Below, piece after piece: positions 32,940-42,775 of a DNA stretch of 64,000 nt. The position numbers were made by a program, and so were the translations under genes. This DNA is from CAWGQN01 sp963824885 (GTDB lineage Bacteria > Actinomycetota > Actinomycetes > Actinomycetales > Microbacteriaceae). The notes beneath the pieces are model-generated. The model worked only from the letters and a program-made list of their open reading frames with translations. It did no database searches and was not told where the DNA came from. The stretch spans positions 62,001-126,000 of the forward strand of contig CAWGQN010000002.1 of NCBI GenBank assembly GCA_963824885.1, read 5' to 3'. The number at the start of each line of letters is the position of its first letter. The stretch's first letter is position 1.

Positions 32940-35900
32940 ATGAGCGAACTCGAGCGCCAGCGACACGTGAGCGTGAGCGACCTCGCCCAGGATGCCATCG
33001 AGACGGTCCGCTCGTGGGTTGCCGCGAGCGCTCGCGCGGTTCCCGAACCGGGCGCCGAGTACCTCGCGAGCGTATTGCGCGATTCCGAGGGTCTCGACTT
33101 CACGGTTCGATTCGTCGATGGCGTTGCCCGACCCGACGATCTCTCGGTTGCCGGGCACAATCTCTTCACCCTCTCGCACAAGGTTCCCGCGTTCTTGCCC
33201 CTCTACTTGCGCTGGGCAATAGCCGTCGGTGGCGCATTGGGGCCCGTCATCCCTCAGGTTGTCGTTCCCATCGCACGGCGCATTTTGCGGGAGATGGTAG
33301 GCCACCTCATCGTTGACGCGACGCCCGCGCGCCTGGGTCGCACGCTCGCGACCCTGCGCGCGCGAGGCGACCGATTGAACCTCAATGTGTTGGGTGAAGC
33401 GGTCCTGGGTGACAAAGAAGCCGAGCATCGCCTCGACGGCACAAGAACGCTCATTGAGCGAGACGATGTCGACTACGTGTCCATTAAGGCGTCGTCAATT
33501 ACGAGTCAGTTGTCCATGTGGTCTTTCGACGAGACTGTTGATCGAGTCGTCGAGCGCTTAACTCCGCTCTACGAGCGCGCTTCGACAACGACCGTCCCGA
33601 CGTTTATAAATCTCGACATGGAGGAGTATCGAGACCTCGATCTCACGATTGCCGTTTTTGAGCGCCTTCTGAGTCAGCCGCAACTTCTTCGCGTTGAAGC
33701 GGGCATTGTGCTTCAGGCTTATCTGCCCGACGCGCTCAGTGCCCTTCAAGGAGTGACCGAGTGGGCGATTGCGCGTCATGAAATCGGCGGTGCTGCAATC
33801 AAGGTGCGGATCGTCAAAGGGGCAAATTTGGCGATGGAAAACGTCGACGCGCGCGTGCACGACTGGCCGGTCGCGCCGTATCACACGAAGCAAGAAACCG
33901 ACACAAACTACAAGCGCTTGCTCGATTGGGTTCTCACTCCTCGTAACACACAAGCGGTCAAGATTGGAGTCGCCGGCCATAACCTTTTCGACGTCGCGCT
34001 CGCGTGGTTGCTCGCGCGCCGACGGGGTGTCGAAGACCGGGTCGATTTTGAAATGCTTCTCGGCATGGCGACCGGCCAGACCGCCGCGGTTCGCCGCGAT
34101 GTCGGCCGCCTCTTGCTCTACACGCCCGTCGTCGATCCGCGCGAATTCGAATCGGCAATTGCGTACCTCGTGCGGCGCCTCGAAGAAAACGCGAGTCCCG
34201 ACAATTTCATGTCGGCGGTGTCCGACATCTCGTCAGACACACGTCTATTCGAGCGAGAACGTGATCGGTTTCTCGCGTCGGTTGCCAACCTTGTCGCATC
34301 GGCGGGGTCAAACCCGCGACCCTTCCGATCTCAAAATCGCGAGACCGAGTGGGCAACAGACATTGCGCCCGGCGGGGTTGGGGCGCCGGGCAATCGCCAA
34401 ACGACGGCTCCCGTTCCGACCTCAGACCTCACGGCGGTCGTGCTGGGCTTGCGTCGCGGTTCGCACGGCACGAGTTCATCGTGGTTCCGCAACGAACCCG
34501 ACACCGATCCCGCAATCGCCGCGAATCGCGCGTGGGGACGCACGATTCTTGCGAACTCCGTCGACTCGCACGTGGGCGAAGAAACCCTCGCGGCCTCGAC
34601 AATCACCGACTCCGAAACGCTCGACGCGACCATTCAGACCGTCATTCGATACGGAGTTGCGTGGGGTTCGAAGCCCGCGATGAAGCGCGCCGAGGTTCTT
34701 GATCGCGCCGCCATCGCGCTCGCCGCAAATCGGCACCGACTCATTGAAATCATGGCCCACGAAACCGGAAAGACGATTTCCGAGGGCGACACCGAGGTGA
34801 GCGAAGCCGTCGATTTCGCGCACTACTACGCGGCCAGAGCGCGCGATCTTGATCGTGTTCAGGGGGCGACATTCGTTCCCGTGCGATTGACGGTTGTCGC
34901 GCCACCGTGGAATTTTCCGGTCGCAATCCCCGCGGGAGGCGCGATTGCCGCGCTCGCCGCGGGAAGCGGTGTGATCGTCAAACCCGCACCGCAAGCGCGT
35001 CAATGCGCGGCGGTCATGGTCGAAGCGCTGTGGGAGGCCGGGGTGCCTCGAGAGTTGCTCGCGCTCGTCGATATTGACGAGCGCGAACTCGGGCGCCATT
35101 TGGTCGCCCACGAGAGCGTGGACCGCGTCGTGTTGACCGGTTCGTATGAGACGGCCACGCTCTTTCGATCGTGGCGAGCCGATCTTGCGTTGCTCGCCGA
35201 AACGAGCGGCAAGAACGCCATCATTGTGACGCCGAGCGCCGACCTCGACCTCGCGGTGTCCGACATTGTCAAGAGCGCGTTTGGGCACGCGGGACAGAAG
35301 TGTTCGGCCGCGAGCCTCGTAATTGCCGTCGGATCGATCGCGACGTCGGATCGCTTTAAAAAGCAGCTCGTTGACGCGGTCTCGAGCGTGCGGGTTGGGT
35401 ATCCCAACGACGCCGAAACACTCATGGGGCCGCTCATCGAACCCGCGTCGGGCAAGCTCCTTCACGCGCTGACGACCCTCGGAATCGGCGAAGAGTGGCT
35501 CGTCGAACCGCGTCAGCTGGATGACTCGGGGCGACTGTGGTCGCCCGGAGTGCGAACGGGCGTGCAATCCGGTTCGTATTTTCACCTCACGGAGTTTTTT
35601 GGTCCGGTCGTGGGAATCATGCACGCTCCCTCGCTCGCCGACGCAATCGACATGCAAAATGCCGTCGAATACGGCCTCACCGCGGGGTTGCACTCGCTCA
35701 ATTCGACCGAACTGGCCGAGTGGGTTGATCGGGTCGAAGCGGGAAATCTCTACGTCAATCGTGGAATCACGGGGGCAATCGTTCAACGCCAACCGTTCGG
35801 CGGCTGGAAACGCTCGTCGGTTGGTGGGGGAGCAAAAGCGGGAGGCCCCAACCACCTGTTCGGTTTCGGTTCGTGGGTGTCGTCATCCGTCCACACGAGC

Positions 35901-36515
35901 AGCACTCTTCACCTTCGCGGCCTTGACTCGCGCGTGTCATCGCTCATCGAAGCAGCCCAACCGCACCTCGAGTTCGACGAGTTCGACGTTCTTCGGCGCT
36001 CCGCGCTGAGCGACGCAATTGCGTGGGACAGCGAATTCAGTCGAGTGCACGACCCGTCCGGACTCGGCGTCGAACGCAACCTCTTTCGCTACCGCTCGAT
36101 TGCGGTCACCCTTCGGGCAAACGACGACGCTCGCCTGGGTGAGACGATTCGAGCGATTGCGGCCGCGCTCGTGACTCGCTCGCCCCTCGAAATCAGCGTC
36201 GGGGTTGAACTCCCCGAGTTGGTGCAAACGGTCATAAACGACAACGAAACCGTCATGCGCGTCGAATCAGACGCCGACTGGCTCGAGCGAGTCGGTTCGC
36301 CGAACGGAATCGCAACCCCCCGGGTGAGGCTCATTGGTGGTGGTCGCACGGCCCTTGCACACGCCCTCGGTCCGAGTGTGGACACCGCTATTTACGCCGA
36401 TGCGCCCACGCTTGCGGGCCGAGTGGAGCTCTTGCCGTACGTGCGCGAGCAGGCGATCTCAATCACGAACCACCGATTCGGCAATCCCGTGACGTTTTCT
36501 GACGGCGTCGTGTGA
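32940..36515 (+). CDS. putA: Bifunctional proline dehydrogenase / pyrroline-5-carboxylate dehydrogenase (PutA-like)
   Basis: 1191 aa. Residues ~90-470 form the FAD-dependent PRODH barrel (LNVLGEAVLGDKEAE, VDYVSIKASSITSQL, INLDMEEYRDLDLT, RIVKGANLAMENVD, DFEMLLGMATG). Residues ~540-990 form the aldehyde dehydrogenase (APPWNFPVAIPAGG, ETSGKNAIIVTPSADLDLAV, nucleophile Cys788 in GHAGQKCSAASL, QPFGGWKRSSVGGG). Proline is oxidised to glutamate. There is no N-terminal RHH repressor domain, so it is not the autoregulatory E. coli type. The C-terminal ~200 residues resemble the ALDH-like cap found in actinobacterial PutA. Confidence 0.95.
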   Translation: MSELERQRHVSVSDLAQDAIETVRSWVAASARAVPEPGAEYLASVLRDSEGLDFTVRFVDGVARPDDLSVAGHNLFTLSHKVPAFLPLYLRWAIAVGGALGPVIPQVVVPIARRILREMVGHLIVDATPARLGRTLATLRARGDRLNLNVLGEAVLGDKEAEHRLDGTRTLIERDDVDYVSIKASSITSQLSMWSFDETVDRVVERLTPLYERASTTTVPTFINLDMEEYRDLDLTIAVFERLLSQPQLLRVEAGIVLQAYLPDALSALQGVTEWAIARHEIGGAAIKVRIVKGANLAMENVDARVHDWPVAPYHTKQETDTNYKRLLDWVLTPRNTQAVKIGVAGHNLFDVALAWLLARRRGVEDRVDFEMLLGMATGQTAAVRRDVGRLLLYTPVVDPREFESAIAYLVRRLEENASPDNFMSAVSDISSDTRLFERERDRFLASVANLVASAGSNPRPFRSQNRETEWATDIAPGGVGAPGNRQTTAPVPTSDLTAVVLGLRRGSHGTSSSWFRNEPDTDPAIAANRAWGRTILANSVDSHVGEETLAASTITDSETLDATIQTVIRYGVAWGSKPAMKRAEVLDRAAIALAANRHRLIEIMAHETGKTISEGDTEVSEAVDFAHYYAARARDLDRVQGATFVPVRLTVVAPPWNFPVAIPAGGAIAALAAGSGVIVKPAPQARQCAAVMVEALWEAGVPRELLALVDIDERELGRHLVAHESVDRVVLTGSYETATLFRSWRADLALLAETSGKNAIIVTPSADLDLAVSDIVKSAFGHAGQKCSAASLVIAVGSIATSDRFKKQLVDAVSSVRVGYPNDAETLMGPLIEPASGKLLHALTTLGIGEEWLVEPRQLDDSGRLWSPGVRTGVQSGSYFHLTEFFGPVVGIMHAPSLADAIDMQNAVEYGLTAGLHSLNSTELAEWVDRVEAGNLYVNRGITGAIVQRQPFGGWKRSSVGGGAKAGGPNHLFGFGSWVSSSVHTSSTLHLRGLDSRVSSLIEAAQPHLEFDEFDVLRRSALSDAIAWDSEFSRVHDPSGLGVERNLFRYRSIAVTLRANDDARLGETIRAIAAALVTRSPLEISVGVELPELVQTVINDNETVMRVESDADWLERVGSPNGIATPRVRLIGGGRTALAHALGPSVDTAIYADAPTLAGRVELLPYVREQAISITNHRFGNPVTFSDGVV

Positions 36516-36624
36516 CCCCGAGCCGCGACGCTACGCGCGCCTCCCGCGTGCTGACGTGGCAAAATAGAGGGACGGCGTGCCTTTGGCCCCTGGACAGTGT
36601 CCGCTGAAACCCATCTGGAGACAC

Positions 36625-37524
36625 ATGAGTACCCGGTCAGTTGGCCCCGAATTCGATCAGCACGCGCGCACCGCATCCGACGGTGTGGAAGCAAAACGAA
36701 AGACCGCGTCGCCAAAGAACGTGCTCATGTGCAAGCCCGAATTCTTTACCGTGAGCTATCGAATCAACCCGTGGATGAATCCGCTCGCGCCGACAGACAC
36801 GTCGCGCGCTGTTCGACAGTGGCAAAGCCTCTACAATATATACGCCGATCTCGGGTTTGACGTTCAGCTCATTGATCCGGTTCGCGGTTTGCCCGACATG
36901 GTGTACGCGGCAAACGGCGGTTTTGTCATTGACAACGTCGCATACGGAGCGCGTTTCGCGCACGTCGAACGACAACCGGAGGGTCCCGCTTTTATGGAGT
37001 GGTTTTCCGCTCACGGTTTCGAGGTTGCCGCACCCAAAGAAACGAATGAAGGCGAAGGAGATTTCCTTCTTGTTGGCGCAACGATCTTCGCGGGGACGGG
37101 GTTTCGCAGCACCTCGGAGAGCCACGACGAGGTTGCGCGCGTATTTGGGCGCGAGGTCGTCAGCCTTACTCTTGTCAACCCGTCGTTTTATCACCTCGAT
37201 ACCGCGTTGGCCGTTCTCGACAGCGGTTCCGATGAACCGGGAGATTCGGGTGCCATTGCGTACGTGCCGAGCGCGTTCGATGAGCGGTCGCGCGCACTAC
37301 TGACAGAGCGCTTTCCCGACGCGATCATCGTGAGCGAAACCGATGCGGCGGTTCTCGGGTTGAATTCGTTTTCCGACGGGTACAACGTCGTGATTGCTTC
37401 GCGCGCCGAAGACTTCGGCCGCCAACTGTCGGACCGCGGATACAATCCCATCGGTGTCGACCTGTCCGAGTTGCTGCTCGGCGGCGGCGGGGTCAAATGC
37501 GCGACTCTGGAGTTGAGAAATTGA
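36625..37524 (+). CDS. Dimethylargininase / arginine deiminase-superfamily hydrolase
   Basis: 299 aa of the guanidino-group-modifying superfamily. Catalytic elements are EGEGDFLLVG (Glu/Asp), a His in NPSFYHLDTAL and Cys292 in GGGGVKCATLEL near the C-terminus, the DDAH layout. Likely products are citrulline plus methylamines, or a related arginine or ornithine step. It is translationally coupled to ornithine aminotransferase and follows putA, which suggests arginine-derived carbon flowing to glutamate. ATG 36625 has GGAG four bases upstream. An agmatine deiminase is less likely from the motifs. Confidence 0.85.
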   Translation: MSTRSVGPEFDQHARTASDGVEAKRKTASPKNVLMCKPEFFTVSYRINPWMNPLAPTDTSRAVRQWQSLYNIYADLGFDVQLIDPVRGLPDMVYAANGGFVIDNVAYGARFAHVERQPEGPAFMEWFSAHGFEVAAPKETNEGEGDFLLVGATIFAGTGFRSTSESHDEVARVFGREVVSLTLVNPSFYHLDTALAVLDSGSDEPGDSGAIAYVPSAFDERSRALLTERFPDAIIVSETDAAVLGLNSFSDGYNVVIASRAEDFGRQLSDRGYNPIGVDLSELLLGGGGVKCATLELRN

Positions 37525-38786
37525 ACACCGTCAAGAACCTGCCCGAGCGCGGTGCCGACCACCGTCGCACTCGCACCGACGACGCCATCGCGCTTGAAAA
37601 CGATCACGCGGCGCACAATTATGACCCGCTCCCGATTGTTGTCGAGTCGGCGAAGGGGGCGTGGGTGACCGATGTCGAGGGCAAGCAGTACCTCGATTGC
37701 ACGGCGGCCTACTCCGCGATCAATTTCGGACACTCGAACCCCGATATTTCTCGCGCCGCGAGCGAGCAACTCGGTCGAGTAACGCTCACGAGCCGCGTGT
37801 TCCACAACGACCAACTCGGCCCTTTTGTCACGGAACTCGCCGCACTCGCGCGAAAAGACATGGTCTTGCCGATGAATACCGGGGCCGAGGCCGTCGAGTC
37901 GGGCATTAAAGTTGCTCGCGCGTGGGGGTATCGAATTAAGGGCGTCGAGCCCGAAATGGCCAACATTGTCGTCGCGAACGGCAATTTTCACGGGCGCACA
38001 ATCACAATCGTGAGCTTCAGCGACGATGAGATCGCGCGCGACGGTTTTGGGCCCTTTACGCCCGGATTCCGTTCCGTCCCGTACGGTGACGCGAGTGCGG
38101 TTGACGCGGCGATTGACGAGAACACGGTTGCCGTTCTCATCGAGCCGATTCAAGGGGAAACGGGCGTCGTTGTGCCACCCGCCGACTACGTGCCCGCTCT
38201 TCGTCAGATTTGCACGACACGAAACGTCTTGCTTATTGCCGATGAGGTTCAATCGGGCTTAGGGCGAACCGGTGAAACCTTTGCGTGCGACCGCGTGGGC
38301 GTTGTTCCCGATTTGTACTTGCTTGGCAAGGCTCTCGGCGGTGGAATAATGCCCGTTTCTGCTGTCGTGGGCAACCGCGACATTCTTGGAGTGTTGCGAC
38401 CCGGCGAGCACGGCTCGACTTTCGGAGGCAATCCGCTCGCGTGCGCGGTGGGTCGCGCGGTCGTCGCGCTTCTCGAAACGGGTGAATTTCAGGAACGCGC
38501 GCGCGTTCTCGGCGCCCACTTGACCGAGGGTCTTACGAGGATGCTCGGGCACGGCGTCGTGGCGTTTCGGTCCGTTGGTTTGTGGGCCGGTGTTGACATT
38601 GATCCGAATCGCGGATCCGCGCGCGACGTGTGCGAGCGTCTATTGCGACGCGGAATCCTCGCGAAAGACACACACGGAACGACCGTTCGAATCGCGCCGC
38701 CCATTGTCATCTCACGCGAAGAACTCGATTGGGCGATTGAGCAGCTTGCGGATGTTCTCGCGGAACGCCGGCAAATGACCGGGTAG
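37521..38786 (+). CDS. rocD: Ornithine aminotransferase
   Basis: 421 aa, class-III PLP aminotransferase. AAYSAINFGHSNPDI, NTGAEAVESGIKVARAWGY, NFHGRTITIVSFS, IEPIQGETGVVVPPADYV, ADEVQSGLGRTGE and the Schiff-base lysine in LLGKALGGGIMPVSA (about residue 270) are characteristic of RocD. It transfers the delta-amino group of ornithine to 2-oxoglutarate, giving glutamate semialdehyde, the substrate of the PutA-like dehydrogenase upstream. TTG 37521 has GGAG eight bases before it and overlaps the preceding TGA; ATG 37497 is an alternative. Confidence 0.95.
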   Translation: MNTVKNLPERGADHRRTRTDDAIALENDHAAHNYDPLPIVVESAKGAWVTDVEGKQYLDCTAAYSAINFGHSNPDISRAASEQLGRVTLTSRVFHNDQLGPFVTELAALARKDMVLPMNTGAEAVESGIKVARAWGYRIKGVEPEMANIVVANGNFHGRTITIVSFSDDEIARDGFGPFTPGFRSVPYGDASAVDAAIDENTVAVLIEPIQGETGVVVPPADYVPALRQICTTRNVLLIADEVQSGLGRTGETFACDRVGVVPDLYLLGKALGGGIMPVSAVVGNRDILGVLRPGEHGSTFGGNPLACAVGRAVVALLETGEFQERARVLGAHLTEGLTRMLGHGVVAFRSVGLWAGVDIDPNRGSARDVCERLLRRGILAKDTHGTTVRIAPPIVISREELDWAIEQLADVLAERRQMTG

Positions 38787-38799
38787 TTCGTGTCACTAG

Positions 38800-39717
38800 A
38801 TGCCGTCCGACGATCATGGGAGAATCGGCTCCGTGCCGCACTTCATCGACAAATACGGGGTTGAGGTCACGTATTTCTCGTGGCTTATTGAGAGGCCAAT
38901 CGCGGTCGTTCAGATTATTCACGGTGTCGGTGAACACGCCGCGAGATATGCGCCTCTTGCCGCCGACCTCAATCGCGCGGGGCTGAGCGTCTACGCGCAT
39001 GACCAGCGCGGGCACGGTCGCACGGGACTCGATCAGTCCCGCGGCGACCACTCGACGTTAGGCAAGCTCGGGCGAGGGGGTTTCACGGCGGTTCTTGCGA
39101 ATGTGAGTGAGCTCACGGCGATCATTGCGACGGCTCATCGAGGAGTACCGGTCGTCTTGCTCGGGCACAGTTGGGGTTCGCTCATCGCACAAAAAATTCT
39201 CAACCGGAAAGCCGACGACTATTCGGCTGTTGTCTTGACGGGCACCGCGTATCGCATGCCGGGCTCAATGGAATCCGGAAACCGCAACAAGCGTCACAAG
39301 CACTTGGGAAGAACGGGCCACGAGTGGCTCTCGCGCGACCTCGCGGTCGCCCGCGCGTTTCACGCCGATCCGCTCACGTTCGAGGCCGCGGTGTTCTCGC
39401 TCTTTGGGATCGTGAACGTCGCGCGTCTGATCGGTCTTCCCGCGCGCAATCTTCCTCGAGACCTTCCCGTGCTCATCATGATTGGAAGCGATGACACGTT
39501 TGGCGGTCCCGTGAGCGTGGGCAAGCTTGCGCACGCCTACCGTCGCCGATCCGGGTTGAGCGACGTGGGTGTGAAAGTCTATGCGGATGCGCGGCACGAA
39601 GTGTTCAACGAAATCAACCGCGACGACGTTATTTCTGATCTCGTCGCGTGGCTGCGGGCTCGCGTTTCACAGCGCGGGGATCCACTCGACCTCGGAGCGG
39701 GTGAGACCGCGAGGTGA
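38800..39717 (+). CDS. Alpha/beta hydrolase, monoacylglycerol-lipase-like
   Basis: 305 aa. The oxyanion region IIHGVGEHAARYAPLA, the nucleophile elbow GHSWGS (Ser about 125), the acid in MIGSDDTFGG and the His in DARHEVFNEI form the triad. The order and the HGxGEH motif match Hydrolase_4 (serine aminopeptidase S33/monoacylglycerol lipase) proteins acting on short acylglycerols or lysolipids. No signal peptide, so cytoplasmic. It follows rocD by 13 bases and may be cotranscribed, although its role there is unclear. Confidence 0.88.
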   Translation: MPSDDHGRIGSVPHFIDKYGVEVTYFSWLIERPIAVVQIIHGVGEHAARYAPLAADLNRAGLSVYAHDQRGHGRTGLDQSRGDHSTLGKLGRGGFTAVLANVSELTAIIATAHRGVPVVLLGHSWGSLIAQKILNRKADDYSAVVLTGTAYRMPGSMESGNRNKRHKHLGRTGHEWLSRDLAVARAFHADPLTFEAAVFSLFGIVNVARLIGLPARNLPRDLPVLIMIGSDDTFGGPVSVGKLAHAYRRRSGLSDVGVKVYADARHEVFNEINRDDVISDLVAWLRARVSQRGDPLDLGAGETAR

Positions 39718-39746
39718 ATTCCGGCGCGGCGAGGTAGGGTATCCCA

Positions 39747-40088
39747 ATGGATTGGTGGGTCGCGGGCGCAATTTGCCTTATTATCCTCGTCCTCGTGGTC
39801 GTCGCGGTGCTGTGCGGATGGGTCGATTTGTCGAATAAGAATCGGAGATCGGGAGGGTCTGCACCGAGCCTCCTCGGTATTGGCGACGAAGTTTTTGCTC
39901 CGGCTCGCCACGAGGCCTCCCTCGAGCACGAGCGGCAATCCGCCGCACCCGCTCCCACTCCGCTCGCGGGAGACGGTGATAAGGGGATCTACGACGGATC
40001 AATTCGCATTACGCTGCCGAGTCACAATGACCTGACACAATTGGCACATGATGACCCTCGCCTCAAATCGGGTGATCCACGCCGATAA
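39747..40088 (+). CDS. Conserved single-pass membrane protein
   Basis: 113 aa. One N-terminal transmembrane helix (residues ~5-27, WVAGAICLIILVLVVVAVLCGW) is followed by a polar tail with LGIGDEVFAPARHEASLEHE and PLAGDGDKGIYDGSIRI. I recall this tail pattern from conserved hypothetical proteins of Microbacteriaceae; function unknown. The 3' end overlaps the methyltransferase start by about 40 bases. Confidence 0.75.
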   Translation: MDWWVAGAICLIILVLVVVAVLCGWVDLSNKNRRSGGSAPSLLGIGDEVFAPARHEASLEHERQSAAPAPTPLAGDGDKGIYDGSIRITLPSHNDLTQLAHDDPRLKSGDPRR

Positions 40089-40920
40089 CGCGGCCGTTCT
40101 TCCGCTTTTCGACGACGCCTCGTTTACGGTTATTTACCTCGACCCGCCGTTCAACACGGGTCGCACTCAAGCGCGCCAGACGATGACGTCGGTTCGCTCG
40201 GACACCGGGGTATTTTCGGGGTTTAACGGCAACCAATACGAGCGGATTCTCGGCGACCTCATTGCGTTCGATGATCGTTTTGACGACTATTGGGCGTTTC
40301 TCGAACCCCGCCTCGTCGAGGCGTGGCGCGTGCTCGCCGACGACGGGACTCTCTACCTTCACCTCGACTACCGCGAAGCGCACTATGCAAAGGTTCTTCT
40401 CGACGCACTTTTTGGTCGAGAGTCATTTCTCAACGAGATCATTTGGGCGTACGACTACGGGGCAAAATCGCGCCGTCGATGGCCGACAAAACACGACACC
40501 GTGCTCGTGTACGTCAAGAATCCGGCCGCGTATTATTTCGATTCGGAGTCGGTTGATCGCGAGCCCTACATGGCGCCGGGCCTCGTGACCGCCGAACGGG
40601 CGGCGCGGGGCAAGCTTCCGACCGACGTGTGGTGGCACACGATTGTCTCTCCGACGGGTACAGAAAAAACCGGGTACCCGACGCAAAAACCGGCCGGAAT
40701 AATCAGGCGAATGCTTCAAGCTTCGTCTCGCGAGGGGGATTGGGTTTTAGACTTTTTCGCGGGGAGCGGGACGACGGGCGCCGTCGCAGCCGCGCTCGGT
40801 CGTCGTTTCGTTCTCGTCGATCAATCGGCGGACGCGGTTGCGGTCATGCGCACGCGCTTTACGCACGAGTCTGACGTTGAATTCGTCGCGGAAGCGGAGC
40901 TTCTTTCTCTCGCGCTGTGA
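40048..40920 (+). CDS. Beta-class site-specific DNA methyltransferase
   Basis: 290 aa. Motif IV DPPFNTG (about residue 32) comes before the SAM-binding motif I DFFAGSGTTGAVAAALG (about 230), the permuted beta-class order of N6-adenine or N4-cytosine methylases. WAYDYGAKSRRRWPTKHDTVLVYVK and the YPTQKP motif before motif I support this. No restriction endonuclease is adjacent, so it looks like a solitary methylase with regulatory or epigenetic function. It overlaps upstream (41 bases) and converges with the MFS gene over 62 bases. Confidence 0.9.
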   Translation: MMTLASNRVIHADNAAVLPLFDDASFTVIYLDPPFNTGRTQARQTMTSVRSDTGVFSGFNGNQYERILGDLIAFDDRFDDYWAFLEPRLVEAWRVLADDGTLYLHLDYREAHYAKVLLDALFGRESFLNEIIWAYDYGAKSRRRWPTKHDTVLVYVKNPAAYYFDSESVDREPYMAPGLVTAERAARGKLPTDVWWHTIVSPTGTEKTGYPTQKPAGIIRRMLQASSREGDWVLDFFAGSGTTGAVAAALGRRFVLVDQSADAVAVMRTRFTHESDVEFVAEAELLSLAL

Positions 40921-42598
40921 TGGGACCGTTCTCATCCTCGGCCGCTTCTTCGAGGGCCGATTTCGAGCGAAGGACGGGTGTCTTGAGAAAAAAGCTCAAA
41001 ACAAAGGCGATGAGGAGGACCCCGAGACTCACCCAATACGCAGAGATATTGGCGTTGACAAAACCGACCATAAACGGCTCGGCGAGGCGCGGATCCACGG
41101 AATTTAAAAACGAGGTGTCTCCGTCGAGAAGCGTTCCGAGTGACGAGTAATTACCGCTCACGAGGGGGCCGACGATTGCCGCGTTCGCGGGGTTCGACGC
41201 GACGTGCGGGTCCGCGAGCGCCGCTGTGACGCCCGCTTGAACGGTTGCGTCCCCGAAAGCGTTTCCAATGGTTTGCGGAATTCGAGTGAACAGAATAGAG
41301 AAGATGATCGCGGTACCGAGCGTTCCGCCGATTTGCCGAAAGAACGTCGACGAACTGGTCGCGACCCCCATGTCGCGCGGGCTCACGGAGTTCTGGCTCG
41401 CGATAATGAGCGTTTGCATGAGTTGGCCGAGTCCGAGGCCGACGAGGACCATTCCGATCTCCATGAACGCGGCCGGTTTGTCTGCCGACGCGAATGTGAA
41501 GACAAAAAAGCCACCCGCCATGAGACCGGTTCCGACGATTGGAAAAATCTTGTAGTGGCCCGTGCGGGAAATGATTTGGCCACTGATGATCGATGAGACC
41601 ATGAGCCCGAGGATGAGCGGGAGCAACAGCAATCCGCTTTCGGTCGGTGTTGCGCGGTCGACGAGTTGAAAGTAAAGGGGAATGGTCATGAGGGCGCCGA
41701 ACATTCCGAAACCGACAAACACTCCCAAGACGGTTGCCATCGAAAACGTTGACGACCGGAATAGCGAGAGCGGAATGAGTGCGTCGGATTTCATGCGGCG
41801 CTCGATTGCGATAAACGCCGCGGCGCCCACCGCGCCAATGACGTAGCACGCGAGTGCACCGGGAGAGCCCCAGCCCCATTCGCGGCCCTCTTCCGCGACA
41901 ATGAGGAGCGGAACGAGCGCGACAATGACCGCGCTCGCGCCCCACCAGTCAATTCGAATTGCGCGCGGGCCGTGCTTCGGCACGTGCAAAAATCGCATGA
42001 CGATGCCGAGTGCGATGATTCCAATGGGGATATTGATAAGAAAGACCCACCGCCACCCGGTGATCCACAAAATTGTATTCGCCCCCGCGAATAGACCGCC
42101 AATGAGGGGGCCAACGACGCTCGAGATTCCAAAAACCGCGAGGAAATAGCCTTGATACTTCGCGCGATCTCGCGGGGCAAGCATGTCGCCCATGATTGCC
42201 AACGGGAGGGCCATGAGTCCACCCGCCCCGAGGCCTTGAATCGCGCGAAAGATCGCGAGTTCGTACATGGATGTTGAGAATGCGGCGGCGAGCGATCCCG
42301 CGAGAAAAATGGCGATCGCAATGATGAAGAGGGGACGTCGTCCGAACAGGTCGCTCAGCTTTCCGTAGATCGGAGTGCTGATGGTTGAGAGGATGAGGTA
42401 GGCCGTCGTGACCCACGCTTGCATGCTGAGGCCGTTGAGGTCATCGGAAATTGTCCGGATCGCCGTGCCGACGACGGTCTGATCGAGTGCCGCGAGAAAC
42501 ATTCCCGCCATGAGCCCGACGATCACCAAGAGAATCTGGCGGTGGGTCATTATCGGGTTCGGCGAGAGAGGCGGGGATGCTTTTGTGGCGCGTGACAT
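40859..42598 (-). CDS. DHA2-family (EmrB/QacA) multidrug MFS exporter
   Basis: 579 aa with about 14 transmembrane helices. Family signatures are GMFLAALDQTVVGTAIRTI (helix 1), GKLSDLFGRRPLF (motif A), RAIQGLGAGGLMALPLAI and the antiporter motif C-like SSVVGPLIGG. The C-terminal cytoplasmic tail (ALEEAAEDENGPITAREKEA) is encoded in the stretch overlapping the methyltransferase gene on the other strand. Likely a proton-driven exporter of hydrophobic drugs or cell metabolites. Confidence 0.92.
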   Translation of the reverse strand: MSRATKASPPLSPNPIMTHRQILLVIVGLMAGMFLAALDQTVVGTAIRTISDDLNGLSMQAWVTTAYLILSTISTPIYGKLSDLFGRRPLFIIAIAIFLAGSLAAAFSTSMYELAIFRAIQGLGAGGLMALPLAIMGDMLAPRDRAKYQGYFLAVFGISSVVGPLIGGLFAGANTILWITGWRWVFLINIPIGIIALGIVMRFLHVPKHGPRAIRIDWWGASAVIVALVPLLIVAEEGREWGWGSPGALACYVIGAVGAAAFIAIERRMKSDALIPLSLFRSSTFSMATVLGVFVGFGMFGALMTIPLYFQLVDRATPTESGLLLLPLILGLMVSSIISGQIISRTGHYKIFPIVGTGLMAGGFFVFTFASADKPAAFMEIGMVLVGLGLGQLMQTLIIASQNSVSPRDMGVATSSSTFFRQIGGTLGTAIIFSILFTRIPQTIGNAFGDATVQAGVTAALADPHVASNPANAAIVGPLVSGNYSSLGTLLDGDTSFLNSVDPRLAEPFMVGFVNANISAYWVSLGVLLIAFVLSFFLKTPVLRSKSALEEAAEDENGPITAREKEAPLPRRIQRQTRA

Positions 42599-42775
42599 TA
42601 ATTCTCAATCGGGGCTGGCTCGCGGCGGTGACCCTCACGGGCTCCGTGTGGAATGTGGTTAAAAAATTGCGTTGAGCGCAAATTTACACCCAACGTAAGT
42701 TCTTTGGCAACAAGCGGCGGAGCGACGCTCGCTGTTCGTCGCGAGCGAGCGGTCATCGTCACGTATGCTCGAAGC

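Noticed and set aside
34476..35855. 459-aa minus-strand ORF inside putA
   Set aside because: Frame shadow of the aldehyde dehydrogenase domain; low-complexity Arg-rich translation.
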